The position numbers and the translations under genes were made by a program. The notes under the pieces are model-generated. The model had not been told where the DNA came from and did not search any database. It saw nothing but the letters and a program-made list of their open reading frames with translations. A stretch of DNA of 64,000 bases from an uncultured Eubacteriales bacterium (GTDB taxonomy: Bacteria > Bacillota > Clostridia > Oscillospirales > Butyricicoccaceae). Shown here piece after piece: positions 41,101 through 49,237 of this stretch; the stretch's first letter is position 1, and each line of letters begins with the position of its first letter. The stretch lies in the NCBI GenBank assembly GCA_934395135.1, contig CAKRRK010000006.1, positions 15,353 to 79,352 of the forward strand, written 5' to 3'.

Positions 41101-42246
41101 ATGGATTTTAGGCTAACTAAACAGCAGGAAATGGTTCGTAAGCTTTGCCGTGAGTTTGCAATCAACGAAGTGGAACCCATTGCAGCAGAAGTAGATGAAG
41201 CAGAACGTTTCCCATCCGAAACAGTGGAAAAAATGCACCGGTATGGTATGCTGGGCATCCAGTTCCCCAAGGAACTGGGCGGCGCCGGCGGCGACTATGT
41301 TTGCTATGCCATCTGCATTGAAGAACTTTCAAAGGTTTGTGGTACCACAGGCGTTATCGTGTCCGCCCATGGCACATTGGGCGCTTGGCCGATTTATGCG
41401 TTCGGCACCGCAGAGCAGAAGGAAAAATGGCTCCGTCCGCTGATCAGCGGCAAGAAGCTTGCGGCCTTCGGCTTGACCGAACCCAACGCAGGAACGGACG
41501 CTGCAGGGCAGCAGACCACCGCAGAAAAAGATGAAAACGGCAACTATGTTGTGAACGGCACCAAGGTGTTTATCACAAACGGCGGCCAGGCAGATACATA
41601 TGTTATTTTCGCAATGACCGACAAGAGCAAGGGAACCCACGGGATCTCCGCCTTTATCGTGGACAAAGACGATCCAGGCTTCTCCATCGGTAAAATTGAG
41701 CACAAGATGGGTATCCGCGGCTCTGCCACATCGGAACTGGTGTTTGAAGACCTGGTGCTGACGCCGGATCGCCTCCTGGGCAAAGAAGGCGAAGGCTTTA
41801 AGATTGCGATGGCAACCCTGGACGGCGGCCGTATCGGCATCGCGGCACAGGCGCTTGGCATTGCACAGGGCGCGCTGGATGTAACCGTAAAATATATGAA
41901 GGAAAGAGTGCAGTTCGGCAAGCCGATCGCCAAGTTCCAGGGCCTCCAGTGGATGGTAGCCGATATGGAAACAAAGATCGAAGCCGCTCGTCTCCTGGTT
42001 TACAGAGCTGCACAGTATCATGATGTTGGCCTCCCGTTTGGTAAGGAATCCGCGATGGCGAAGCTTTATGCTGCCGAAGTCGCAATGGATGTTACCACCA
42101 AGTGCGTACAGCTCCACGGCGGTTATGGCTATACCCGTGAATATCCGCTCGAAAGAATGATGCGTGATGCGAAGATCACCGAAATCTATGAGGGCACTTC
42201 ACAGGTACAGAGAATCGTTATCGCCAACAACATTTTCAAGAAGTAG
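41101..42246 (+). CDS. bcd: Butyryl-CoA dehydrogenase (short-chain acyl-CoA dehydrogenase)
   Basis: FAD enzyme reducing crotonyl-CoA to butyryl-CoA. With EtfAB it can bifurcate electrons from NADH to crotonyl-CoA and ferredoxin. The 381-residue product has ACAD signatures: GLTEPNAGTDAAGQQT (about 128-143), FITNGGQADTYV and the C-terminal LHGGYGYTREYP. The catalytic base is Glu at about 364 in the IYEGTSQVQR motif. GGGAGG precedes ATG 41101. It heads the bcd-etfB-etfA operon; the thl, crt and hbd genes of the butyrate route are not in this window. Biased codon use suggests high expression. Confidence 0.96.
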   Translation: MDFRLTKQQEMVRKLCREFAINEVEPIAAEVDEAERFPSETVEKMHRYGMLGIQFPKELGGAGGDYVCYAICIEELSKVCGTTGVIVSAHGTLGAWPIYAFGTAEQKEKWLRPLISGKKLAAFGLTEPNAGTDAAGQQTTAEKDENGNYVVNGTKVFITNGGQADTYVIFAMTDKSKGTHGISAFIVDKDDPGFSIGKIEHKMGIRGSATSELVFEDLVLTPDRLLGKEGEGFKIAMATLDGGRIGIAAQALGIAQGALDVTVKYMKERVQFGKPIAKFQGLQWMVADMETKIEAARLLVYRAAQYHDVGLPFGKESAMAKLYAAEVAMDVTTKCVQLHGGYGYTREYPLERMMRDAKITEIYEGTSQVQRIVIANNIFKK

Positions 42247-42257
42247 GAGGAGAAATC

Positions 42258-43058
42258 ATGAAAGTTATTGTTTGTGTAAAACAGGTTCCGGATACCTCCG
42301 GTAAGGTTGCCGTTAACGCGAACGGAACATTGGACCGTGCTTCGATGGCGACCATTATCAACCCTGACGATAAAAATGCGGTGGAAGCGGCGCTTCAGCT
42401 GAAAGATGAATACGGCGCAAAGGTTATTGTTGTAACCATGGGCCCTCCGCCGGCAGAAGGCATGCTCCGCGAACTGCTTGCTATGGGCGCGGACGAAGCG
42501 GTGCTGGTATCCGGCCGTGAATTCGGCGGCTCCGATACCTATGCAACCTCGCAGATTCTTTCCGCAGCCATCAAAAAGATTGGCTATGAAGAAGGTGATA
42601 TCGTATTCTGCGGCCGTCAGGCAATTGACGGCGACACCGCGCAGGTAGGTCCGCAGATCGCAGAAAAGCTGGATATCCCGCAGATCACCTATGTGGCGGA
42701 CATCAAGTTGGAAGGCTCCAAAGTGATTTGCAAGCGTATGCTGGAAGACGGCTATATGATGATCGAAACCCAGACACCGTGTCTCCTTACCGCCATCAAG
42801 GAACTCAACTATCCGAGATATATGTCCATCGGCGGAATCTTTGACTGCTATGACAAGCCAATGGTGGTTTATGATTACAATGCGCTCAAGGACGATCCGC
42901 TGATCGACCCGGAAACCATCGGTCTGAACGGTTCTCCGACAAACATCCTCACCTCCTTCACACCGCCGCAGAAGGGTGCGGGAACCATGCTGGAAGGCGC
43001 CGACAAGAACACAGCGAAAGAGCTGGTCGGCATCCTTGCCAAGAAGCACATCATTTAG
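42258..43058 (+). CDS. etfB: Electron transfer flavoprotein beta subunit
   Basis: 266 residues. The N-terminus MKVIVCVKQVPDTSGKV is the EtfB signature, and VFCGRQAIDGDTAQVGPQIA (about 115-135) lies at the flavin/AMP site. In bifurcating Etf this subunit carries FAD in place of AMP. It lies 11 bases after bcd and 19 before etfA. Confidence 0.96.
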   Translation: MKVIVCVKQVPDTSGKVAVNANGTLDRASMATIINPDDKNAVEAALQLKDEYGAKVIVVTMGPPPAEGMLRELLAMGADEAVLVSGREFGGSDTYATSQILSAAIKKIGYEEGDIVFCGRQAIDGDTAQVGPQIAEKLDIPQITYVADIKLEGSKVICKRMLEDGYMMIETQTPCLLTAIKELNYPRYMSIGGIFDCYDKPMVVYDYNALKDDPLIDPETIGLNGSPTNILTSFTPPQKGAGTMLEGADKNTAKELVGILAKKHII

Positions 43059-43077
43059 TTGAAAGGAGATTTGACAG

Positions 43078-44214
43078 ATGGCTGAATTTAATAATAAAGT
43101 TCTTAATGATTTTAAGGGCGTATGGGTATTCTGTGAGCAGCGTCAGGGCGTGCTGCAGACCACTGCTTTGGAATTGATTTCCGAAGGCAGAAAGCTGGCC
43201 GACAATCTGGGCGTTGAGCTTTGCGGTCTTCTCCTTGGCGAAGGCGTGGAAGGGCTTGCAAAGGAAATTGGCGGATACGGCGCGGACAAAGTGCTTGTTT
43301 GTGAATCCCCGCTGCTGAAAGACTATACCACCGACGCGTATACAAAAGTTATCGTAGACATTATCAAAGAAAAGAAACCGGAAATCTTCCTCATCGGCGC
43401 AACCAACATCGGCCGTGACCTGGGTCCCCGCCTGGCGGCGCGTCTTGGCACCGGTCTGTGTGCGGACTGTACGCACCTGGACGTTGCGATGGAAGGCTAC
43501 AAGGACTTCCTCCGCGGCGCGTCTACCCTGCCGGAAGAAAAGATTGCCGTGCTCAACACGGCCAAAGTACTGGGCAAGGATCATGATGTATCCCGCGACC
43601 TGAAGATGACCCGTCCGGCATTTGGCGGTCACCTGATGGCGTCCATCATCTGCCCAAGATTCCGTCCGGCTATGGCAACCGTTCGTCCGGGCGTAATGAA
43701 GAGAGCTGCGTTTGACGAGACAAAGGCAAATGCCGTAGCGATCGAAAAGCCGGCCTTCTCTCTGTCTGAAGCGGACTGCGCCACCAAGGTAACGGAGATC
43801 GTAAAGGCAGCGAAGAAGCTTGTAAACCTGACCGAAGCCAGCGTGATCGTATCCGTTGGCCGTGGTATTTCCAAGGATGTGGAAAAGGGCATTGCCCTGG
43901 CAGAAGAACTGGCCAAGGAATTGGGCGGCGTTGTCGGTTCCTCCCGTGCGGTGGTTGATGCAGGCTGGATTTCTGCTGACCATCAGGTTGGACAGACTGG
44001 TAAAACCGTTCGTCCGCAGCTGTACATTGCCTGCGGTATTTCCGGTGCAATTCAGCACAAGGCTGGCATGTCTGATTCCGAATGCATCGTCGCGATCAAC
44101 AAGAATGATACCGCGCCGATCTTCGAAATTGCGGATTACGGTATTTGCGGCGACCTGTTCAAGGTTCTCCCCATGTTGATTGAAGAAGTAAAGCTGGCAA
44201 AGGCCGAAAAGTAA
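43078..44214 (+). CDS. etfA: Electron transfer flavoprotein alpha subunit
   Basis: 378 residues. The C-terminal FAD-binding region shows GSSRAVVDAGW (about 295), QVGQTGKTVRPQLYIACGISGAIQH and AINKNDTAPIFEIADYG, all diagnostic of EtfA. It completes the bcd-etfB-etfA complex for crotonyl-CoA reduction. AAAGGAG precedes the ATG, and a strong terminator follows. Confidence 0.96.
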   Translation: MAEFNNKVLNDFKGVWVFCEQRQGVLQTTALELISEGRKLADNLGVELCGLLLGEGVEGLAKEIGGYGADKVLVCESPLLKDYTTDAYTKVIVDIIKEKKPEIFLIGATNIGRDLGPRLAARLGTGLCADCTHLDVAMEGYKDFLRGASTLPEEKIAVLNTAKVLGKDHDVSRDLKMTRPAFGGHLMASIICPRFRPAMATVRPGVMKRAAFDETKANAVAIEKPAFSLSEADCATKVTEIVKAAKKLVNLTEASVIVSVGRGISKDVEKGIALAEELAKELGGVVGSSRAVVDAGWISADHQVGQTGKTVRPQLYIACGISGAIQHKAGMSDSECIVAINKNDTAPIFEIADYGICGDLFKVLPMLIEEVKLAKAEK

Positions 44215-44227
44215 GGCGTTTTCGTTT

Positions 44228-44260
44228 AAAACAGGCAGGATTCCATCCTGCCTGTTTTTT
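44228..44260. terminator. Terminator of bcd-etfB-etfA
   Basis: Stem AAAACAGGCAGGAT with its complement around TCC, then T6. Confidence 0.88.
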
Positions 44261-44512
44261 GTTTTGGAGCCGGAAAAAGGAAAAGAAGCAATTCTCTCGG
44301 TGATTTCCATGGAAATGGCGGAGATATCAAAATTTTCGGCGTTATTCGGGATAGCCTTGGACGGTTTTCATCCGGACTTGATTAAAATGGAGGAGGTAGC
44401 GAGTTGGATCTCTCCGGAAAGGAATTGACCGGGAAGTGGAACGCGCTCTCCGGCGCCGCGCCGTATGACCGCGGGTGTGGTTCAATCCGCTAAGGTTGTG
44501 CTGGAAAAATAG
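44261..44512. other. Gap between etfA terminator and deoD promoter
   Basis: No recognised gene. A GGAGGAGG ribosome-like site precedes a TTG-started 29-codon frame (44404-44493), but the product has no known motif, so it is not called as a gene. The DNA has a codon-like composition and may be a gene remnant. Confidence 0.4.
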
Positions 44513-44543
44513 TTCGGATAATACAGCAGCAGTATGGTATAAT
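44513..44543 (+). promoter_or_regulatory. Extended -10 promoter of deoD
   Basis: TGGTATAAT ends at 44543 (extended -10), with a weak TTCGGA -35. It lies about 75 bases before deoD. Confidence 0.5.
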
Positions 44544-44617
44544 AGAAAAAACGATGGTTGGCAAAGCGATGGAGTGCTGGATCTTGCCAATCGGATCAAA
44601 AGAATGGAGGATGGCTT

Positions 44618-45343
44618 ATGCTACAGAAAAAGTATCCAACGCCACATATTAACGCACGGCCCGGGGATTTTGCGGAAACCGTGTTAATGCCGGGGGATCC
44701 GCTGCGTTCCCGCTTTATTGCAGAAAACTTTTTGGAACATCCCCGGCTTGTCAACGATGTACGGGGCGTGCAGGGATATACCGGCGTTTACAAAGGCACA
44801 CGGGTTTCCGTGATGGCCAGCGGTATGGGAATGCCGTCGATGGGAATCTACAGTTACGAACTGTATACGGTCTTCGGCGTGGAGCATATCCTTCGCATTG
44901 GGTCGGCCGGCTCTATGCAGCTGGATGTCAAAGTGCGGGATCTTGTTCTCGGCATGGGGGCTTCTACCAATTCTGCCTTTGCCAGACAATTTGGCCTGCC
45001 GGGCGATTTTGCGCCGCTGGCGGATTACAGGATGCTGCGCAAGGCGGTGAAAGCCTGCAAAGCGCTGAAAGTTCCGTATCATGTGGGCAATATCCTGTCA
45101 TCGGACACATTTTATAATGAAGACGAAACCGCTGGGGAACAGTGGGCGAAAATGGGTGTTTTGGCGGTGGAAATGGAAGCGGCAGCTTTGTATATGACCG
45201 CGGCGCGCTGTGGCAAACAGGCGCTTGCGCTGCTTACAGTTTCCGACAACGTCCGGACCGGAGAGGCAACGACGGCGGAAGAGCGCCAGAATTCCTTTAC
45301 GCAAATGATAGAAGCGGCGCTGGAAACCGCTGCGGCGCTATAG
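44618..45343 (+). CDS. deoD: Purine-nucleoside phosphorylase (DeoD, hexameric type)
   Basis: Cleaves purine (deoxy)nucleosides with phosphate, for salvage. The 241-residue product has the high-molecular-weight PNP features: TPHINARPGDFAETVLMPGDPLR at the N-terminus, GMGMPSMGIYSYEL (about 68-81), RIGSAGSM and the nucleoside-site VEMEAAALY (about 180-188) followed by SDN. ATG 44618 follows GGAGGA; the longer frame from 44558 runs into the leader. It may begin a short operon with the next two genes. Confidence 0.95.
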   Translation: MLQKKYPTPHINARPGDFAETVLMPGDPLRSRFIAENFLEHPRLVNDVRGVQGYTGVYKGTRVSVMASGMGMPSMGIYSYELYTVFGVEHILRIGSAGSMQLDVKVRDLVLGMGASTNSAFARQFGLPGDFAPLADYRMLRKAVKACKALKVPYHVGNILSSDTFYNEDETAGEQWAKMGVLAVEMEAAALYMTAARCGKQALALLTVSDNVRTGEATTAEERQNSFTQMIEAALETAAAL

Positions 45344-45367
45344 CAGAGAGGGGGAAATGGGAACCAG

Positions 45368-45496
45368 ATGGCAATCGGAATCATCGGCGGTGCGGATGGG
45401 CCCACACAGATATTGGTGAGCACACCGCTGCCAGTGCTGTTGCTGCTGCTGGCGGCGGCCATTGTCGCAGTTTGTGTGGCGGCAAAGAGGCGGTAG
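45368..45496 (+). CDS. 42-residue GGADGPT microprotein
   Basis: ATG 45368 to TAG 45494-45496 gives MAIGIIGGADGPTQILV followed by one membrane span (about 22-37, Leu/Ala/Val-rich) and a basic KRR end. IIGGADGPT is the conserved stretch of Na+-pumping decarboxylase beta subunits (OadB/GcdB), but the rest of that ~400-residue protein is absent. Similar short GGADGPT peptides occur in Clostridia, as I recall, so this is probably a real microprotein and not a fragment. The ribosome site is weak (GGGGG about 14 bases upstream). Confidence 0.55.
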   Translation: MAIGIIGGADGPTQILVSTPLPVLLLLLAAAIVAVCVAAKRR

Positions 45497-45509
45497 AAAG
45501 GGGATCGCG

Positions 45510-45851
45510 ATGGCGACAACGGAAGAATTTGTTCAATATGTATGCGGTCAGTTGGAAGGGATCGGCGCAGTTCGATACCGAAAAATGTTTGGCGAATATA
45601 TGGTCTATATAGACGACAAACCGGTGGTGCTGGTGTGCGATAATACGGTCTATCTGAAACGGTTGGAACGTCTTGGGCCGCTGCTTGCGGATGCGCCGGT
45701 GGGGAGGCCTTATGAGGGCGCCAAACCGCATTATTTGGTCGATCCGGAGGATCGGGCGCTGCTGCAAAAAGCGGCAGCCGCAGCGTGTCTTGCCACGCCG
45801 GCGCCAAGGCCCAAAAGAAAGCCAAACAACAGAAAAGACGCGGCCTTTTGA
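45510..45851 (+). CDS. TfoX N-terminal-domain protein
   Basis: 113 residues. TfoX_N features: IGAVRYRKMFGEYMVYIDDKPV and VYLKRLERLGPLL in the first ~80 residues, then a basic proline-rich tail. It lacks the C-terminal TfoX domain known from Gammaproteobacterial competence, so a competence role should not be assumed. ATG 45510 follows AAAGGGG and lies 13 bases after the microprotein. The terminator hairpin overlaps its last codons. Confidence 0.85.
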   Translation: MATTEEFVQYVCGQLEGIGAVRYRKMFGEYMVYIDDKPVVLVCDNTVYLKRLERLGPLLADAPVGRPYEGAKPHYLVDPEDRALLQKAAAAACLATPAPRPKRKPNNRKDAAF

Positions 45852-45878
45852 TGGCACTGCGTCTTTTCTGTTGTTTGG
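45822..45878. terminator. Terminator hairpin overlapping the end of the TfoX-N gene
   Basis: A 20-bp perfect stem, CCAAACAACAGAAAAGACGC with its complement and a 17-base loop. The left arm lies inside the coding region and the stop codon is in the loop. It probably also ends the convergent ClpP-like gene. Confidence 0.75.
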
Positions 45879-45915
45879 AAGGAAAATATAAGTGAGACAG
45901 AAGACTGGAATTGAG

Positions 45916-46617
45916 TTAGGATACGATATTGACCGCCTGTTCCCGCCGCTGGACATCAATCATGCCATGCAGCGCGGCAAGGGCATCGGATAAAGTGCCG
46001 ACTGCACCGCAGATCCCGTATTTTACCGCTTCTTCACCGGTGATGACGGAACCAATGTCTGAGGTCAGCTCTTCGGTTTCCAGCATAAGATTGAGAAAGG
46101 TGCCCCGGTCAACCTGGGAATGCTCGGTGATAAAATTCAGGATGCGCTCCTGGATCTTCTGAAAATGAAGCAAGGTTTGCGGAACACCGATAATGGTGCC
46201 GCTCATCCGCACCGGATGAATGGTCATAGACGCGGATTTGGCAATAAAGCTTTTTTTGGCGGCAACCGCCAGGGGGACGCCAATGGAATGGCCGCCGCCC
46301 AGCACGAGAGAAACGGTGGGTTTTTTCATGCCTGCAATCAGTTCCGCAATAGCGAGGCCTGCTTCCACATCACCGCCTACGGTATTTAAAAGTACCAGCA
46401 GGCCGTCAATCTCGTCGCTCTCCTCAATGGCTGCGAGCTGCGGCAGGATGTGTTCATATTTCGTAGTTTTAATTTCGGATGCAAGTTCCTGGTGTCCTTC
46501 GATTTGACCGATAATGGTGATGCAGTGCAGATTTCCCCGAGAGGATTTGGTCGTAATGGATCCAGTATCTTTGATGCTTTCTTCTTTGTGGGCAGATTCT
46601 CTTTGTTCTTCGGACAT
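45916..46617 (-). CDS. ClpP/TepA-like serine protease
   Basis: 233 residues of the ClpP/crotonase serine-protease fold. The nucleophile motif GGGHSIGVPLA and the catalytic-His segment ASMTIHPVRMSGTI match TepA, the translocation-enhancing Clp-like protein of Bacillus. The N-terminal ~40 residues are charged and likely disordered. ATG 46617 has GGAGG upstream; the longer frame to 46836 reads through the DnaA-box region and is not likely coding. Possible role: degrading signal peptides or membrane-linked substrates. Confidence 0.85.
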   Translation of the reverse strand: MSEEQRESAHKEESIKDTGSITTKSSRGNLHCITIIGQIEGHQELASEIKTTKYEHILPQLAAIEESDEIDGLLVLLNTVGGDVEAGLAIAELIAGMKKPTVSLVLGGGHSIGVPLAVAAKKSFIAKSASMTIHPVRMSGTIIGVPQTLLHFQKIQERILNFITEHSQVDRGTFLNLMLETEELTSDIGSVITGEEAVKYGICGAVGTLSDALAALHGMIDVQRREQAVNIVS

Positions 46618-46953
46618 TGCCGTTTCCTCCGCTTTTTTCTTGATAGGTATATTTTGGACAAATGACAGAATTTTATGCAAAAAGGGTGCGACAAAATAGA
46701 ACACCCTTCGACAAATACAGACAGTAGAGAGAAAGCGCCGGGAAATCGTCTGAAAAAAGAGCGATATACAGCGAGTTATCCACATATCCACAGAGTTATC
46801 CACAATTTTTTGAATGCAAGAGAAGAAAACTTGCAAAATGCAGAGAAAATCATACGGGCATGTCCACAGGAAATCATTGGGATTGGAAATTTTTTTATAA
46901 TTGTTGTAACAAAACAGGGGAAAGCGGGATAAACCTTACAGGAGGTGAAAACC
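46618..46953. other. Intergenic region with DnaA boxes
   Basis: The divergent gap of 336 bases before the sigma-factor gene. It holds the three DnaA-type boxes listed separately, a TATAAT (46896-46901) with no good -35, and an A/T-rich stretch around 46880-46905. No ORF stands out. Confidence 0.5.
46776..46804 (+). promoter_or_regulatory. Cluster of three DnaA boxes
   Basis: TTATCCACA (46776-46784), ATATCCACA (46784-46792) and TTATCCACA (46796-46804) are two exact copies and one 8/9 match of the DnaA consensus, on the same strand with close spacing. A related TGTCCACA lies at 46861. An AT-rich stretch follows. This is neither next to dnaA/dnaN nor a plasmid, so titration or DnaA-mediated gene control is more likely than an origin. 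Confidence 0.6.
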
Positions 46954-47439
46954 GTGGAAGATCTTGGGGAATTGTATCAGTTGTATGCCCAGACGGTATA
47001 TCGATTTTTGTATTCAAAATGCCGGGAGGGGCCAATGGCGGAAGAACTGACGCAGGAAACCTTTTACCGGGCGGTATATTCCATAAAGCGATGGGATGGT
47101 TCCTGCCAAATTACCACATGGCTGTGCCGGATCGCCTATCATGTGTGGCAGCAAACCCTGGAGAAGGAAAACAGGCGGATGCGAAATCGTGGGGTGCAGC
47201 CGCGGGTGGACAAAAGCCCGTCCGCCGAGGCAGAGGTGCTGGCGGCGGATGGAGAAATGGCGCTGTGGAAGGCGCTGCATCGCCTCCGAGAACCGGTGCG
47301 CGAGGTGTTGTACCTTCGCCTGTCCGGCGGACTTTCGTTCCGGCAGATCGGAGAAATCATGGAGAAGAGCGAGACCTGGGCGAGGGTAACTTTTTTTCGC
47401 GGCAAAAATCAAATGATGAAAGGGAGCGTACAGGAATGA
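46954..47439 (+). CDS. ECF-type RNA polymerase sigma factor
   Basis: 161 residues with region 2 (YRFLYSKCREGPMAEELTQETFYRA, then ITTWLCRIAYHVW) and region 4 (LYLRLSGGLSFRQIGEIMEKS, about 120-140). GTG 46954 is chosen because AGGAGGTG lies just before it; the frame from 46945 would contain the ribosome site. It is coupled by a 4-base overlap to an anti-sigma gene. The stimulus and regulon are unknown. Confidence 0.92.
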   Translation: MEDLGELYQLYAQTVYRFLYSKCREGPMAEELTQETFYRAVYSIKRWDGSCQITTWLCRIAYHVWQQTLEKENRRMRNRGVQPRVDKSPSAEAEVLAADGEMALWKALHRLREPVREVLYLRLSGGLSFRQIGEIMEKSETWARVTFFRGKNQMMKGSVQE

Positions 47440-48077
47440 TGAAGGAAGGCCAAACCATTGGATGCGGGGTGGTGCAGGATTTGCTGCCGCTGTATGCCGA
47501 ACAGATGACGTCGGCAGAAAGCACAGCGCTGATTGAGGCGCATATGCAGCAATGCCATCGCTGCCGGAAGGTGGCAGAAACCATGAAAAAAACTATCGCA
47601 GGGGCAAAAAAACCTCCGGAAAAGGAGGTGGACTTTTTAAAGAAGCTGCGCAGAAAGAACTGGCTCACCGGCATACTAACCGGGTTGTGCTGTCTGGCGG
47701 CGGTAGTCATCGGCCTGCAGGTTCATCATTATTATTTTGAAACCGCGGCGCAGCCTGTTCCGGCGGCGGAAATTCAGGTGTTGTCTGCGGAGGAAAACGA
47801 GGACGGCACCGTGCGGTGCAGGCTTGCGGCGGTCAGCGAATATGAAGTGTGCGGCTTTGCCGGCAGCGGAGAAAACGGAATCTATTATCTCACCATGTAC
47901 AGCGTCCGAAAACCTGCGCTGCGCACCGACGGCAACCCATATGCTATGATAGCGGAGGAGAACATCGGATATTCTGCAGATGGCGTCCAGGAGGATGTCA
48001 CGGAGATTTATTACCGGGACGGGGCGGGAACCCTTCTGCCCGTATGGAGTGAAACCGGGCAATACACCAGGCAATAG
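47436..48077 (+). CDS. Anti-sigma factor with zf-HC2-type zinc finger
   Basis: 213 residues. The N-terminal cytoplasmic zinc-binding anti-sigma domain reads CGVVQDLLPLYAEQM and ends with the HMQQCHRC motif (about 37-44). One membrane span lies at about 73-93 and an outer domain of ~115 residues follows, likely the sensor. The ATG overlaps the sigma-factor stop, so the pair is coupled and the sigma factor is probably held at the membrane until a signal frees it. Confidence 0.9.
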   Translation: MMKEGQTIGCGVVQDLLPLYAEQMTSAESTALIEAHMQQCHRCRKVAETMKKTIAGAKKPPEKEVDFLKKLRRKNWLTGILTGLCCLAAVVIGLQVHHYYFETAAQPVPAAEIQVLSAEENEDGTVRCRLAAVSEYEVCGFAGSGENGIYYLTMYSVRKPALRTDGNPYAMIAEENIGYSADGVQEDVTEIYYRDGAGTLLPVWSETGQYTRQ

Positions 48078-48087
48078 CCGGAGACGC

Positions 48088-48121
48088 AAAAAAGCAAACA
48101 GACAAAGCTGTTTGCTTTTTT
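48088..48121. terminator. Bidirectional terminator after the sigma/anti-sigma pair
   Basis: Stem AAAAAAGCAAACAG with its complement around ACAAAG; A and T runs are within the arms. Confidence 0.85.
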
Positions 48122-48127
48122 GTTTGG

Positions 48128-49222
48128 TCAGCGCAGCATCGCGCCGTTGTTCCACACCAGGGTGCTGTAGAGAAACAGAACATCCTGATCACCGAAGGTC
48201 AGAAGGGAAGGAAGCAGTTCGCTGGACATATAGCGCAGATCAATGAGGGTGATTTTGGAATAACCCGGCAGCAGAAGGGGAGCCAGGCTGCTGCCAAAAG
48301 AATCCCGGAAGATGAGAAGTTCCCGGCCGCTGTCGTTTTGAGGGTTTGTTATGATTTGAAAGGCGGAGGCGCCGGAAAGAAACAGATCGTAGCCGTCCAT
48401 CCCATCGTAGGCCTCCGGGGTATAGAGACTGCTGATATGGTCCGTCTCATAGGTGTACAGTTCCGCCGTTTGGGTTATGCTGCTGGTGAGATAGCGTATT
48501 TCGTCCGGCTCTGCCGCCAGGGCAGACTGCCCCAGATATGCGCCGTAGAAAGGTGCAAAAGAATTTGTTTCATAAGCGGACAGCGGGGGAAGGGAGACGG
48601 ACATTGCGCTCCCAAGGCGGGCCGTCACACGGTCCAGCCGGTCCTGCCGCCAGTGCGGATCCGTCCGGTAATAATCTTCAGCGGTCAGGCAGTCAAACAG
48701 TTCGATCTCCTCTGCGGAAGAAATGTGCGTTCGGAGCAGTTCCTTCATCGCCGCATAATCCATAGAAGGATAATCGTTTTGCGCCGCCGCAAAATAATTT
48801 TTATCCGGAATCACAGCATAATAGACCGGCATGCCGGAAAGATACGTGTCGTACAAGTCGTTGAGTTTCTGGGCGGCCAGCAGCACCTGCCCTTCGTGCA
48901 GGGGATATTCCAGCTTGTACATACTGCCGTTCTGCAGATAAATGCCGTTGTTGTCCCGGCGGCGCAGCACATCAAAGGCTGTGACCGCCTTCACACGCCG
49001 CATGGTATCCCGGGCCGGGAACTGGTCCTGCAGATAGAGTTCCAGATCCTCTGTGAATTCCCCGTTCCACAGGGCCTCTCCCTGAAGCGTCGGGAATTGC
49101 TGCAGTTTTCGCCGTTCGGAAAAGGATAGGGCGGCGTCCTCTTTGACCAGCATCGCGGCAAAAAAGCCGTAGATGACGGCGGCAAAGCACAGGATGGTAA
49201 GAAGCTGTTTGGCTTTTTGCAA
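48128..49222 (-). CDS. DHHW-family surface protein
   Basis: 364 residues with an N-terminal signal anchor (about 5-27) and an outer domain. The name-giving motif appears as TDPHW (about 193), with the later FRDSFGSSLAP (about 310), the SGNH-like/AlgX-like pattern. Such proteins accompany MBOAT acyltransferases and are thought to take part in O-acetylation of surface polysaccharide. The start is TTG 49222 with AGGAGG 10 bases upstream. It is the last gene of the DUF4358-MBOAT-DHHW operon. Confidence 0.85.
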   Translation of the reverse strand: MQKAKQLLTILCFAAVIYGFFAAMLVKEDAALSFSERRKLQQFPTLQGEALWNGEFTEDLELYLQDQFPARDTMRRVKAVTAFDVLRRRDNNGIYLQNGSMYKLEYPLHEGQVLLAAQKLNDLYDTYLSGMPVYYAVIPDKNYFAAAQNDYPSMDYAAMKELLRTHISSAEEIELFDCLTAEDYYRTDPHWRQDRLDRVTARLGSAMSVSLPPLSAYETNSFAPFYGAYLGQSALAAEPDEIRYLTSSITQTAELYTYETDHISSLYTPEAYDGMDGYDLFLSGASAFQIITNPQNDSGRELLIFRDSFGSSLAPLLLPGYSKITLIDLRYMSSELLPSLLTFGDQDVLFLYSTLVWNNGAMLR

Positions 49223-49237
49223 GAAAGACGCACCTCC

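Noticed and set aside
44404..44493. 29-codon TTG frame behind GGAGGAGG
   Set aside because: No homology and no promoter; probably chance or a remnant, noted in the gap entry.
46776..46804. Thought of oriC because of the DnaA boxes
   Set aside because: No dnaA, dnaN, rpmH or gyr genes nearby and only three boxes.
46618..46836. N-terminal extension of the ClpP/TepA-like frame
   Set aside because: It runs through the DnaA-box region with no ribosome site; ATG 46617 has GGAGG upstream.
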